DNA from: Gordionus sp. m RMFG-2023
Taxonomy: Eukaryota; Nematomorpha; Gordioida; Chordodea; Parachordodidae
Assembly: GCF_954871325.1 (NCBI RefSeq)
Contig: NC_088778.1
Span: forward strand, 7,535,743 to 7,599,742
Length of the DNA: 64,000 nucleotides
Direction of reading: 5' to 3'
The notes beneath the pieces are model-generated. The model saw only the letters and a program-made list of their open reading frames with translations. It ran no database searches and was not told where the DNA came from. The translations under genes were made by a program, and so were the position numbers. Shown here one piece after another: positions 47,301 to 60,600 of this stretch (position 1 is its first letter; each line of letters opens with the position of its first letter).

Positions 47301-47971
47301 TAGTTAATAAAAAAATGTGTAAGTGGCTATAGAAATATATAAAATCAATTTTTTTATTTTTTGAGACAATGGCCTATTTGCAGCGTAACTATTGAACTAA
47401 TTAACGTTTCAATATTAATTTATACAAGTAATCTGTCAAAAAGATACAAAGTACTAGTACAAAAAAATATAACATAGATAGAGTATTCGCAATACTGCCT
47501 TCCATACTTGTTTTTGGTTAAAAACTATAATCAGCCTCAACAATATATTTGCTATAGAAAGGTTAATTTTTTTTAATTTTTATAAGATAATATATTTAAA
47601 TTTATTAATTAATATTCTTATCTAACCCTAACAATTTATTTAGAATACTAAGGAATCACTAATATAAGTTTCAAATTGAAAAAATAACTTTTTATTTATC
47701 AGTAAATCTATGGCAATATAATATTATATTATATAAAATGTAATTTTTTTATTACGAAATTAAAATAAATTCTTGATTTTATATTATATATTAAAAATAA
47801 TGTTACAAGTTTAATACCACATATATTTATACAAATTAATGAATTAAAAAATTCCCCATGAATCTTTCATTTCTTTGTTTTCTTTAGGATGTTTTTTTTT
47901 GAAAAGATTTCATATGCCCCGCGATATTTTATTTTCCAAATTTTGATATATGTTTCTGGAATTCCCTCACA
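44367..47971. other. AT-rich DNA, no gene recognised
   Basis: A G run lies at 44941-44950. The stretch 45400-46500 has slightly mixed composition and a 69-codon minus frame at 46486-46277 without known motifs. Nothing else was supported. Confidence 0.35.
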
Positions 47972-48169
47972 TAGTGTTGTTAAACGACTCGATTTGAACC
48001 GATCTTTTAAAACATCTAATATTTCGGCCAGAAAAATATTTCCTCTGCCTCAAGATTTCGCTAATTGATGTCCAAACCTTAGTCTTATCTATGAGAAAAA
48101 TTTTTTGTCTCGCGTAATGTTTTTGTAGTTTATAAAAATCGGCTCAAATCGAGCCATTTAACAACACTA
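47972..48169 (+). mobile_element. hAT-type MITE of the TAGTGTTGTT family, full-length
   Basis: The ends are TAGTGTTGTTAAACGACTCG and, inverted, TAGTGTTGTTAAATGGCTCG. The flanks CCCTCACA and CCCTCCCA agree at 7 of 8 positions, an 8-bp target duplication with one change. It has no coding content. Confidence 0.88.
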
Positions 48170-48424
48170 CCCTCCCATATCGAAGGTCTATTAATATCCA
48201 TGAACATTAAATTCGACAAATAATTTACTCTCAAACTCGCTCGATTATCTGCCATGATCAAATTTACAAGATGAAAGTACCTTTCACACTTGGAATTACT
48301 TAAATTATCCAATAGGAATACTTTTATCTATATATTGTCAAAACTAAGCAATTGTTTTATTTAATTGAATTGTTTGGCAGGTTCTTTTTTTTGCTTCTCA
48401 AATCTTGCATCTTAAGACTATAAC

Positions 48425-49618
48425 ATAGGCGTAGCCAGGATTTTCATAAGGGGGAGGGGAATTAAAAAATTACTGGGGGCTTCGCCCCAGACCCCTTTGG
48501 GGCGGGTCTTTGGCTCACTTTTCCCCGACATTCGGCCGGGTTACTTTAGTCTATATATAGGCATAAATATTTTTACAAATTTTAATATAAGCCTGGAACA
48601 AATATGAAATATATTTTTATTAGTTTATATAAAATAAAAATATAATAAATTACTTGTATTGTATATACCTTAATATAAAAGCATAAGTAATAATTTATTC
48701 CAAACAATTATAAGTAATTTATTTATAAAAAGTAAGTAGACATATAGTTGATTTTACTCTATTATATAGAATTAGTTATAAAATACTAGGTAAAATTCCA
48801 CTTTTACAGACATGTTTGACAGTTAGATAATATATTACAGTTAATAATTTAACAAATTTTACTAATTAATACTCTTGATATTAAATATGCAACAATTTGC
48901 ATTCAATTATTTAACGCCATCTATTAATTTTAAGGAAAATGATATTTAAATTTAATTTTCATATTATTCATCCCACAATGTCTTTAAAAGATATTTTCTG
49001 ATGTCCTTATCAATATTTTATAGTTATCTGTAAAATAGATTATTCGCTATATAGGTAAAAATTACTTGATTGTCATTTGATAATTAGATATACTGTAAAT
49101 CTACGACATATAATATTCCACTGTTTTTATTGTGCTTTAATATTTTTTAATTTATGATTTAATTTTATCAATAGTTTTAAAATTATATTTAACTTTTATT
49201 AAGATTAATAAATTAAAATTACTCACTTTATAAAAAATTATATTTGATATATTATATTATTTATTAATTTTATGGATCTATTATTAATAATTATAATACA
49301 TTTCACTTCTGTCTTAAGACTTATCTTTGGCTTATATTCCATTTATTAAAAAACATTTTTGGTTCATTTTATATATTAAAAATTTATTTTCCCAAATATC
49401 TATAAATTATGATGAATAGTTTTATAAAAAAATATCAACTTTTACATTCTTTCTTTTAAATTATTATTTAAGATATATGCATACATATTTGAGGGTCAGG
49501 GAGTGGGGGGAGGACTAAGGGGGATATTTTTTATTAGCTAAAAATCATATTTACAAAAGGTGATAAATTTCTGAAGGGGGGGGGATTTCCCCTTGCCCCC
49601 CCCCCCGGCTACGCCTGT
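48425..49618. mobile_element. Non-coding hAT-like element
   Basis: The ends are ATAGGCGTAGCCAGG and, inverted, ACAGGCGTAGCCGGG, each next to G or C runs. The flanks ACTATAAC and GCTATAAT agree at 6 of 8 positions. The interior is AT-rich without transposase and is related, in opposite orientation, to 49724-51595. Confidence 0.82.
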
Positions 49619-49723
49619 GCTATAATAATTGTGAACGAGAAATAATTTCTAAAATAAAAATAATCATTTAATTCAAATTTATTCAAATCATTTTAACCTC
49701 GTTTTCAAATCTATCTTTTAAAC

Positions 49724-51595
49724 CAGGAGCGTCGCTAGCCTTTACAATCTCAGGGAGCTTACTAAAAAAATTTTATGGGGGACTTCACCCCCCATACCCC
49801 CCAATTTGCGGGCCTTCGGCCGGGTTTTATATTAATATATTATACCTTTTTAAAATTTAATAACTCTAAAGAATTATTCTGAATGTCATTTATTATATTA
49901 AAGAATTATAAATGATAAAAAAGGTTAATTAATTGATATATATATGTCTCAATTTATAATTGTTTTTGAAAACTACATAAAATAATATAATATAATCTTA
50001 GCAACTTACATTGACAAAAGGTCATGAAACTAATATAACTCTATTACCATTTTAGACAATGTTTTATAGAATAGACTAATAAAAAAATTTTTATAGACCT
50101 TAGTAAATCAACAATTCTTGAAGAAGAGAATATAAACGACTAATCCAAATCATAAAACTATATGGTGGTTATAGCTTCCTCTTAGATGACATGATGGAAG
50201 CTAGGTAAGTAATCGAGAAAATTATTGTATGATATTAAATTTCTAAAAGATTATTTTCCATTTTTAATGATACATAAACGACTACACAGTTGACCATTAT
50301 TGCTTATCTAAAATATGCGATCATATGCTCTTAGCAGCTGTAGTAATAATCTTAAATTACATAGCCACACAAATAATAGATGCTGGTTAATTTGCAGTTC
50401 TAGCCATGACACTCACGATGGTAACCCATATCAGAATTTATTCTGTTAGATAAATTGATAAAACAAAAACACTAAAAACCTTTAGAAGAAATTATGCAAA
50501 TATATTAAAGCCTTGAGTTATTTACACGGCAAAAATGCCATATTAGAAATGAAACATTTTGTAACTACAAAATAAGAACCAGTATCATGAAAGCAATTAA
50601 GATTTTATATATTATTGTCGCACCATCCTTAGTTGGTATATTATATCTTAAAATAATAGTCGTTTGTAATAATATTAAAAATATATTCGTATTAAAAATT
50701 TAACTCAAATCTATGTTCCGTAGAAAAAAAAATAGCATCCTAAAAACAAGCAAAAAAGAGAAGAAAAGATATCTTGTGGGATGAATAATAATACGCTTAA
50801 TTTTAATTATATTGTAAATATATAGATGGTGTTAAATATTTGTAAGTAAATTGTTACTTATATTTATTGTCAAAAGCATTTATTAGTAAAATTTTAAAAA
50901 TATTAACTGTAATATATAATATAACTGTCAGATACGTCTGTAAAAGTGCCATTTTACTTAATATTTTATAAAAAATTATATATAATAGAGGATTATAAAC
51001 TATATGTCTACATATTTTTATAAATAAATCTCTTATATTTATTTGGATTTGGACCTTGAAAATAATTTTAGGAAGAGACATAATAATTAAATTTAAAAAT
51101 CAATAATATAGTTGATTAGTGATTTTGAACTCGGCTAAAATATTAAATTATTAATTTTAAATTAATAAATGATTATATTTATTTAATTAGGGTTATATAA
51201 TAATTTAAATAATAAAGGTCAATTCAACTGTTAATGCTAAATTAATATTTAGTGAGTGATATTGTTTTATTTTTAACATAGAATTTGATTGCAAGCTGAC
51301 ATAGTATAATTTATGTAATAATCTAATCTAATAATTAAAATAGTATTCATTTAATAAAAATTAAGATAGTCTTATTAATTTTTTAATAAAATTAAATCTA
51401 TATATTACTCAATAGAATTATAAAAGAAATTATTTCAATAGAATTATAAAAGAAATTATTCAGAGGGCAATTAAAAACATTTATTTTTAGCTCAAGGGGA
51501 TATTAAGGAACCATTAAAAAAAAAATTTGCTTCAGGGGGCTATTCAAACTTTTCAGGGGGCTCAATCCCTGCGCGCCCCCCTAGCGACGCCACTG
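49724..51595. mobile_element. Non-coding hAT-like element, related to 48425-49618
   Basis: The ends are CAGGAGCGTCGCTAGCC and, inverted, CAGTGGCGTCGCTAGGG. The flanks TTTTAAAC and TTTTAAAT agree at 7 of 8 positions. Internal sequence near 50880-50965 is the inverted complement of 48781-48865 (shared CACTTTTACAGAC, TGACAGTTA and TATTACAGTTAAT). No transposase was recognised. Confidence 0.82.
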
Positions 51596-51934
51596 TTTTA
51601 AATAGGAAGCCAGATGGTTTCTAGAGAAATTAAAAATTGATCTATATTATTAATATTACTAGTTTTTGATTTTTTAATAGTATATTTTTAAATAAAAGCT
51701 TAATTTCACCTTGACATATATTTTTGTCAACTATTCCTAATAATTTTTTTTAAATATCAATCATTATAAAAAGGTTCATTAGTAAAAGGCAATGACATAT
51801 TATGTCATTGGTAAAAGGACACCGAAAAACTTGATAAAAAATTATCCAAATTTATTATTTTTCTCTATGTAGAATGATTAATTTAAACAACTAACAACCT
51901 ACTTATTTGAAAATTATAAATTACAATTTAAATA

Positions 51935-52258
51935 TGTTAATTAGAATATAAAAAATTTATATTTTTCTTTCTTTTTAAATTTATTTAATGACCTTTTTTC
52001 TTTTTGTGAAATATATTTTGTGCGACCTTTAAAAAAAGATATCGTATTTGTATATGTAAAACGTTAAAATAACTTTTTTGAAAGTAACCTTAAAACAAAT
52101 TGTAAATTGTATATATGTAAATAGCATTAAAATAATAATATATATAGTTGTAAAATTTTTAATATCTTCAATAGTAATAGTAAAAATAAAGATAAATTAA
52201 ATAAAAGATTTCAAATATATTTTTGGTTCTTCTTTACCTGCCTTCCATGAAAATAACA
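51935..52258 (+). repeat. 5' LTR
   Basis: Starts TGTTAATTAG and ends AAAATAACA, so the TG...CA termini are intact. Confidence 0.9.
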
Positions 52259-53847
52259 TGGTGGCAGATAATTATTATGCTACAAATTGAAATATGTATA
52301 AAAAAAATTTTAGCATGATTTTAGAGACTGGAACATGGTGAAGCTAGAAGAAAGAGGATTATGGAAAATGATGTTAATATGATTCTAAAAACACGTAAGA
52401 GATGATTAAAATGTAAAATTAAAAATAAATATAATAAAATTTTAATAATAAAATATTTAAAATATGAAAAAACCTATAAGAATAAAACAAAATTCATAGA
52501 TGAATTAGAAAATTATTTAACATACCATGAGAGTAAAGATGTTTTGAGTTTAACATTTAAACCAGATGACTTATATTTGCTTATGGACACAATGTTACCG
52601 ATATATGGAGCTTCAAGTTATGAAGAAGCAATATCTGTATTAAAATATTTTTGTGATTATAAAGAGGTAAAAGAGATAAATGGAAAAACTAGATCATATA
52701 ATATATGTTATCCTAATAAAAATTTTAAAGATAAGAAAAACTTGAATAAAATTGAATTATGTAAATTAATACCAAATGTTAATTAAGAAATAAATTCTTA
52801 TAAATTAGAAGAAATAAATCATATGATAACAATTGAAGAAATAATAGTTATTAAAAACAATAATGAAATAAAAATTGAAGAAAATAATGAAATAAAAAAT
52901 TTTATAATTAATAAAAAATTTATAAAGAAACTTAAAATAAATATTAAGGTGATTAAATATCGTGATGTTGAAAGAGAGATTAAGAGTACGATATGGAGAT
53001 CGTATGTTGAAAATGGAAGGAGAAAGGGAAATTTTGTTATAAAGAACAATTTGAAGAGTAATTATGATATAAAAAATTGTTTAAATTGAAAAATAAAGGA
53101 GTAAAATTTAAAAATAAAAATAATTAAATAATAAATAAAAATTATTATATAAAAAGAGACAATTCCAAATATTCTATTATTCTATATTCCAAATTATGAT
53201 TCTTATTCTTATGAATGATTCTGATAAATTATTTATTCCATTATCATTTCAATTATTCCAAAATTATTGTATTTGAGAATGATCATAATATGTGTTTACA
53301 AACATTGATAAAAATGATAATAAATAACGAGATGAACAAACTAATGGGAGGATGATATTCAAGCGAATGATTAGACGATAATGATAACAAGCTACGAACA
53401 AACCAATAAAAAAGATATGACTGAGGCTAAACAACGAATAAAATATCAAATGAAAATTCTACTACAAACAAATGTAAAAATTTTTAAAGGGGGAAGAAGT
53501 GAACAAGTTCAAGTTCAAAATTCAAAGTCAAGTTCAAGAGCGAGAATATGACCTACGGCATAGAAAATGATTGTTATAAATAAATAAAAATTTTTGTAAA
53601 AAATATATATATAAAATTTTGAAAGAGAAATGGGATGATCAATACAAACAGCAAATCAACAAGCAATGTTCAACCAACGACGTGCAACCAACGATGTTTC
53701 ATGATGTTCGATAATCGATTCAACAAACGATAATCAGATGGTCAAACAAACAATCTAAAGATATACGAACAAATGACCAATGGATCAATTGAGAGACGAA
53801 TAACTGGAAGAAACTGATGAAAAATGAGATTTAAAAAAAGAGGGAAA
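52259..53847 (+). other. Internal region of the short LTR element
   Basis: The region is AT-rich with short open stretches (for example 52544-52786 and 52823-53089) whose products are low in complexity and match no family I know. They could be captured or unrelated sequence. Confidence 0.55.
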
Positions 53848-54176
53848 TGTTAATTAGAATATAAAAAATTTATATTTTTCTTTCTTTTTAAATTAATTTA
53901 AAGACCTTTTTTTCTTTTTGTGAAATATATTTTGTGCGGCCTTTAAAAAAAGATAACGTATTTGTATATGTAAAACGTTAAAATAACTTTTCTGAAAGTA
54001 ACCTTAAAACAAATTGTAAATTGTATATATGTAAATAGTATTAAAATAATAATATATATATATAGTTGTAAAATTTTTAATATCTTCAGTAGTAATAGTA
54101 AAAATAAAGATAAATTAAATAAAAGATTTCAAATATATTTTTGGTTTTTCTTTACCTACCTTCTATGAAAATAACA
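53848..54176 (+). repeat. 3' LTR
   Basis: Same sequence as 51935-52258 apart from about a dozen differences. It ends AATAACA and is followed by the AAATA duplication. Confidence 0.9.
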
Positions 54177-54854
54177 AAATATTTATAAGATTTTGTTAAA
54201 ATTTGGTTGTCTGTTGTTAAATGAAGACAAGAATCAATCCTAATAGTCGAAAAAATTCGCTAAGCCTTGGCAAGAATATTTTTTTTTCAAGATTGAGCTA
54301 TCCTACGTGTAATCCTCGATTAAGATATTAGATTCACTAAAAAATTCGAATTAGTCTTTTTATAGTTGGTGCAAGCCCTGCTGAGACATTTATCACCAAT
54401 ACTTGTGTGTGGAGAGAACAGCTCTCTTAACTTTAAATAAATAATTTATAAAAATATATGGGGACTATATTTTTTTTAAAAAAAATTTGATATTTAAAAT
54501 ATTATTGGGTAAATCATCTATTTTGTAGAATATTTCAATGGGTTGAGGTGCCGCCATAAAAATTTAATAACCAATCATCAATGTTGATTTTTATTGAATT
54601 TTCTTCTCCAACTAATACTTTTTTTTATTAGCCTATTTTTGTTAGATATTCCAAACGACCTTATATTTTCTTAATTTGACAATTATTCTTATTTTAATTT
54701 CATTATGTTAAATGTAGAGTGTTATTTAAATATATTACATTTTTTTTTCTTTTATTTTGGTAAAACTAATTAGCGAAAAAAAAAATTGTGTTCAAGTTTT
54801 TCAATTTTCCAAAATAACGTGATATTTTGTTCCATTATTCAAATTAAATATTTG
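54177..54854. other. AT-rich DNA, nothing recognised
   Basis: No coding or repeat signature was seen. Confidence 0.4.
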
Positions 54855-55307
54855 TAGTGTTGTTAAATAATTAGTTACATTTTTACAAAAAAATAACTGT
54901 GACTAGTTTCATTTTTTTAGAATGTAAGTGACAAAAATATCTAAAAGTAACAAGTTAAAAATTATATCATGATAAATATATTCATTATTATTATATTTAA
55001 TATGTTATAATAAGTGCATTTTAAATTTAATTTATTAATTTAAAATTTTGTTTAAATGTCTGGTTCTGTATATGCATCTGAATTGATACTTGATAAGACC
55101 AAGAATCAGAATACAGAACATAATATAAAATCTGATTCTAACTTATCATTTGATGAGGACGACAATCAAATAATACAGAATATTGAAATAGAAATCGTAC
55201 TATCTCCTTCTACAACTATTACCAAAACAACGGGCTTAAATATAAAAATACCTTGGTCAAGTTTCGCAAAATATTTTAGGCACAAAAAAAAATTATTGTT
55301 AAATATA
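54855..55307 (+). mobile_element. 5' part of a hAT element, interrupted by another
   Basis: Starts TAGTGTTGTTAAATAATTAG, followed by subterminal AAGTAAC/GTTAC motifs. An ATG at 55056 opens 84 codons with an acidic N-terminus and PWSSFAKYF, which could be the start of a BED finger. At 55308 a second hAT element begins. The continuation after 56533 (SYNFRKRVYLNI) soon meets a stop. Confidence 0.6.
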
Positions 55308-56525
55308 GGGCCGTAGCCACGGAGGGGCCCCGGGGGGGCCGGCCCCCAAAAAAATTTTTGGCCCCCAAACCTGGCCCTCAGAAAAAATCTTCGGCCCCCA
55401 AAAATTTTTCTGCCCCCCCCCCCCCCCAAATTTGAAAATTTTTTTTTAGAATTGATTATTTTTATATTTTTAATATAAATTTTGAATATTTATTCCAAAA
55501 TATTCAAAAAACATGTCTATTCAGAATTGATTATTTTTATATATTTAAAATAAATTTTGAATATTTATTCTACAAACATGTCTAGTTTGTAAATTTTTTT
55601 CTATCCAGTTTTATTTTTATTTTTACCCAATATTAAATTATCATTCATTCATTTTTTTTTTCATTTGTTTTTGTTGTGTATAACATTCTCTATAGGTATC
55701 ACATTTATATTATAATATATAACCAATTATTTTATTTTACAGCGTTTATTTTAAAATTATGAAGAAACAATCAGTTATTAACTCTTATTTTAAGTTAAAG
55801 TTAAACAAATGTCAAGCAACATCACTTCTACAAACTACTAGTAATACTAAATCAGAAATTTCAGAAACTGATTAGACCGATTTAGAGAAGATGATTTTAA
55901 TCTTTTTTCATCTTTTAATACATAGCCCCCCCCTCCCCCTCCTTGATCCTGATTATTTTTTATCAGATAAAATGGCCATTGGAAACACTGCATCATGAAA
56001 TGAAGATAGCAAAAGGATTGCTAGCTTCGGAATCTAAAGAAAATATAATTTTGAAAATATCTTACATATTATGTATAAAAAAAAATATAATCATGCATTT
56101 AAAGAATTATATAAATGCTACTCAGCAGCAATAAACGGCTTCTTGTGAGGCCTCGTTCTCTACATTAAAGAGAGTTTTATCGAGCAGTAGAGAGTCTATG
56201 AAGGATAAACGTAAACAAAATTTAGTATTAATGGCGTACGAAAAAAGAATAACGCAGAATTTATCTTTTAGTTCATTTATATTAAAATTTAAAAATAAAA
56301 ATTGCCGTATTCTATTAAAGTATATTTTGTTTTGTATATGCATATTATAGTATTATTTTGTTTTGTATATTCATATTATAGTATTATTTTGTTATTAAAT
56401 TTCTAATAAAAATAGGAAAAAATTTCTATGAATGCGTAATTATTTGTTTGATTTTAAAAAAATAGTGCCCCCCCCCCCAAGTAAGCACTTGGCCCCCCTA
56501 AGTGAAAATTCCTGGCTACGGCCCT
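55308..56525 (+). mobile_element. hAT element with GGGCCGTAGCC ends, nested in another hAT
   Basis: The ends are GGGCCGTAGCCACGG and, inverted, AGGGCCGTAGCCAGG. The flanks are TAAATATA on both sides (55300-55307 and 56526-56533). Inside are long C runs next to the TIRs, an N-terminal scrap MKKQSVINSYFKLKLN at 55759, and a C-terminal hAT domain near 56137 reading TASCEASFSTLKRVLSSSRE, then LVLMAYEKRIT. The catalytic middle is missing. Confidence 0.9.
55759..56310 (+). pseudogene. hAT transposase remnant (TTF/DUF4371 type)
   Basis: The first 40 or so codons resemble the start of KRQ-type hAT transposases. The second piece starts near 55943 with WPLETLHHEMKIAKGLLASE. A stop at 56132 lies just before the conserved TASCEASFSTLKR motif. 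The internal deletion and the stop make it non-functional. Confidence 0.82.
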
Positions 56526-56533
56526 TAAATATA

Positions 56534-57619
56534 TCCTACAACTTCAGAAAAAGAGTATATCTTAACATCTAAGTCATCCATAGCCAATATATGGAAATAC
56601 ATCTCTTATTTTCACATAAATTGTCTATAATAATCTAAAAAAATATTAATTAAACTAAATTTTTATGAATAATTGATATAAAATAAATATTCCATTTAAA
56701 AAAATAAATTTTAGAAAACAATCATATATATTCAATCCTTAATAAAATGGAAACTATAGATAATAGGAAAAATATTTTAGCAACATAAGATAAACAACAA
56801 TTAACTTAAAAGAAGATTTATGAAGTATATATTTTATTTTAAATAAAAAAATATATAAAAGTATTAAATCTTAAAAGTCCTCTGCTTACTTACTATAACA
56901 GTTTTAACATTTAATATGTAATATTTAAAAAAGAAAAAATTTTCTTATTATTATCCTTAAATTTATTTCTAATATACATATTAATTGCTAAAATGAGAGA
57001 AATCAAAATAATAATTTTAGTTGAAAAATTTTAAATAATGAAAATGTAAATATTGAAAAAAAAACTTGTTGCTTCTCTGCCTCCATGTGGCTTATGGCTA
57101 TAAAAAATTATTAAAAAGAATCTGACTAAACAATAATAAAGAGAAAAGGGATTCAAATTTTTTTAAAAATAATAAATTTTTTTGGCAATTCCTCCTCAAA
57201 ACAAAGAAAGGGGGGCTACATTAGAAAATGCCCAGGTGGAGGGGGAATTAACTCTTCTCGCAATACATCCATAAACAATCTATATAATAGTTAGTCACAA
57301 AAATAGAATTTGATATTTTATTGCGTAAGAATGCTATCTTAAGTTAATTTTATTTATTTTGTAGACTGATTTTTTTTTAATTTAGAAATGTTAATATTTC
57401 AAGTGAATATTATATAAGAGTATATTTTACTGTACAACAATAATATCAGTTAATTCAATAAGATTGTTTGTTGATTGATTTGGAATAATGAGATTTACAA
57501 AATATAATTAACTAACTAAAAAGTTAAAAAAACAGCTGGTAAATCATAACAAAAATATTAATAGTCCGTATTTTATTTACAACTATGCCGGGATTATCAA
57601 ATTATTTATATCTTTCATA
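56534..57619. other. Intergenic DNA upstream of NDC80
   Basis: AT-rich, with G-rich bits near 57207 and 57238. No gene or clear promoter motif was seen. Confidence 0.4.
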
Positions 57620-60600
57620 ATGGATTCTACCACTTATAATTCTAATAGACTCACAAGCTTCATTGGCAACAAACCTAGAGATTCATTTTATCCACTATCA
57701 TCTCAAGGAAAAATTAACATACAGGATAACAATACTATAAGAGAGAGTATTCTTAGCAATAAGGCTAGCTTGTTGTCAAATAATAAATTAAGACCTAGCG
57801 AAATTTCTTTTGCTGGCAGGTAAAATACAATTTATTACATTTATATATAGACTATAATAGAAATAGTATCCTTGGCAAAAAAGAAACTCGACCAATTAAT
57901 GACAAAAAATTTCAACGTGAAGTTATTGATAAAATATTTAATGTTGGTTTTAATTTTTTTAGATCATAAATTTATTTATTTTTTAGTATTTGTCAACAAA
58001 TTCCTATCCTTATCCAATAACAAGCAAATCTTTTAATGTTCCATCACAATTACTATTTTCACAAATATTTGAGGTATTTAGTTATTAATTTAGGTTTTTA
58101 GATTTAAACTTTATTCAGTTCATATTTAGAAATTTTGATGCAAGTTTTAGTATACAACAAAAATATGATCCTGAATTCTTCCTTAAAGCATTGAAATCAA
58201 TTGGTTATCCATTTAACCTACAAAAATCAGTTCTCTCTTGCAATGGAAGCTTAATATCATGGCATAATTCATTAGCCACTATTTATTGGATGATTGAGGC
58301 CATAGAAGTATGATTAGCCTAATTTATAATTTTATCACTTCCTATTCTTCTACTTATAAATTTAACTTAATTATTTCAATTTATATATTAAAGACAAAAT
58401 ATTCAACTAGTATTTATTTTCTAAACTTAATTTTGTCCTAAATTGTTTTCAAATAGATCTTACAAAACATCCCTCTTAATTATCATAACATGTTCAAATG
58501 TGATGTGGAATCTGTTGACAATACCTTATTAAAAATGTATGAACTTGAAATGGTTACTGAATCATATAAACATTTTATGCAAAATGGTAATAATGATCAC
58601 AGAGATGAGATTTGTCAAAATTTTCTAGCTAGTTATGGTTTATTATTATATATAGTATATTACATAATTTTACTTTTTCATTTAATTTAGTTTATAGCAT
58701 TATCATTATTAATTATTTGAATCCATAGGTTTTTTCCTCATTATTTAACTACTAGTCAATATATTCTTTAAAAAATGATTTTAATTTAATATCTAGGGTA
58801 CATCTACAATATGAATTGAATAATTACATTTTTTTTACAAATCAAACAATTATTTTATTTGTATTTATATAAGTCAAATTTTGTATTTGTACAAATTATA
58901 AAACTATAATTCAATTTGTAAAATATTTAATTTAATTCAAATCAAAGTTAATTGATTATTCACAAATATTTTTGAATAATAGCTAGATAATTTATATAAT
59001 ACAAATAAGTTTAAATAATGAAATGGCTTTTATTTGAATGATTTTTTTTAACTATTGATATTTGATTTGAAACTTTGAATAATAATTGTCAATCAAATTG
59101 GTTAATCTAAGAAAGTACATTTTTAGAGAGGGTTAATAATTTATTGTTGCTTTAGCTGGTATGGGCATAATTTATAAACCATTTTATTTGAGTTGCATAA
59201 GATTCTTAGTTTTATATTTTTTAAGGCACTTTATACAGAACACAAATTTTACTTTTGCATAAGTTATTTTAGAAAACATGAGTTTTTTTTCCATTATAGA
59301 GCACATTTTTATTGTTTTTAATGTTTTCAATATTGTATATTGTGGTATTGTGTATTGTTTGCATTTGTAACCTAATCCTCTAAATGCTTTGATTAATAAA
59401 AATTTTAATAATTTATATATATTTTTAAAAAGAAAATAGTGAAATAAAAAATGACATTGATGAAAGTGAAAGAAAGAGACTTGAGAATGAATGTGAGATC
59501 TTGAAGATAAAGCTACAAGAGTTTGAAAGGTTTTCAAAAATCAATTATTTATTAATCTTCAATAAAATTGCTTAAATTTTTTAATCAATAATTTTTTTTA
59601 TACCTTTGCATTCAGATGTTCTGGCAAAAAACCCAAATTTTTCCAATCAGATTCAATATTTTCCTATATCATATAAAACTGATCCAATAATTAGATTGTT
59701 AGTTAGCAATCTTTGAACCAATGTCATAAAAAATCAATATTCTCTATACTAAAAATAGATTCTGTAAACTATGAGTAAAAATAAAACAATTTAAAATTTT
59801 TTGTTATTGCTGACAGTATTTGGTGCATTATCACATATGATTTAATATATATATTTTTTTTAATAACCCCAAATCATAATATGGGAAATTTTTGTGACTG
59901 ATGATAACTCCTTAAATATCATTAAATATTTTCAAATCTTTTTCTAAATTACATAACAATAACAAAACCACTTTTTTAGCTAGTATTTCTTCTAAAAAAA
60001 ATATTTTTTTTTAACATTTAAAAATTAATTAAATTTAATATTAGGTTGGAATGTATTTTTTTAAATAAATGTCCCTTGATCCAATATTTTTAAAAGTGCT
60101 AAATATTGGCTGAACTCTGATCTGATATTTAATATTGGCACAACTCTACTTTCATTTCTTTCTTGTATTAATTTTATTTACAATTTTTTTGTTAAAAATT
60201 TATTTTTAAAAATAGGCTACATTCAAACACAAATTACTTATTAAAAAATAATTTTCACTATTAAATTATATCCATTATTTTAACCAGTATAAAAGTTTTA
60301 GATGTTGAAATAACTGAAATTTCTTCCTTAGTTTGGGATAGTCAATATAGATGGTTGTATCCTAGCTAATGCATTAGGAGCAACTCTAAAATCAAGTTTA
60401 GACCAATATATAATATTCACCTAGACTGTCAATTCATACATTAAAATATACTTTGAAGTGGCGTTGGCAAATCAGCTGATGACACTTTTAAGTTTGGCCA
60501 GATATTTTATTTAAAAAAAAATTGCCTGGCCTGATCTCAAACGATTTTTTTTTTATTTGTCCCATAAACTCACCAAAATATTGGTCAGCCTGGTCATGTA

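Larger units (their letters stand above)
51935..54176 (+). mobile_element. Short LTR retrotransposon, non-autonomous looking
   Basis: Two direct repeats of about 325 bp bound the element and a 5-bp target duplication AAATA flanks it. After the 5' LTR comes a primer-binding-like TGGTGGCAGATAA. Before the 3' LTR lies a purine tract (AAAAAAAGAGGGAAA). The internal region is only about 1.6 kb and I recognise no gag, protease, RT or integrase in it, so the element looks like a TRIM/LARD-type passenger or a heavily reduced copy. The LTRs differ at roughly 3-4 per cent of positions, which suggests a fairly recent insertion. The family cannot be assigned. Confidence 0.9.

Noticed and set aside
52819-53089. 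Overlapping frames on both strands in the LTR element interior
   Set aside because: AT-rich low-complexity DNA open on both strands; no family resemblance, so not called as genes.
58025-58073. Alternative NDC80 exon 3 starting at AACAAG|C
   Set aside because: It is in phase with exon 1 but would skip RPINDKKFQREVIDKIF and YLSTNSYPYPI, both of which match the NDC80 head; the 57861 and 57987 acceptors fit better.
59184-59537. 117-codon minus-strand frame
   Set aside because: It is antisense to NDC80 exon 6, which joins in phase to its neighbours on the plus strand.
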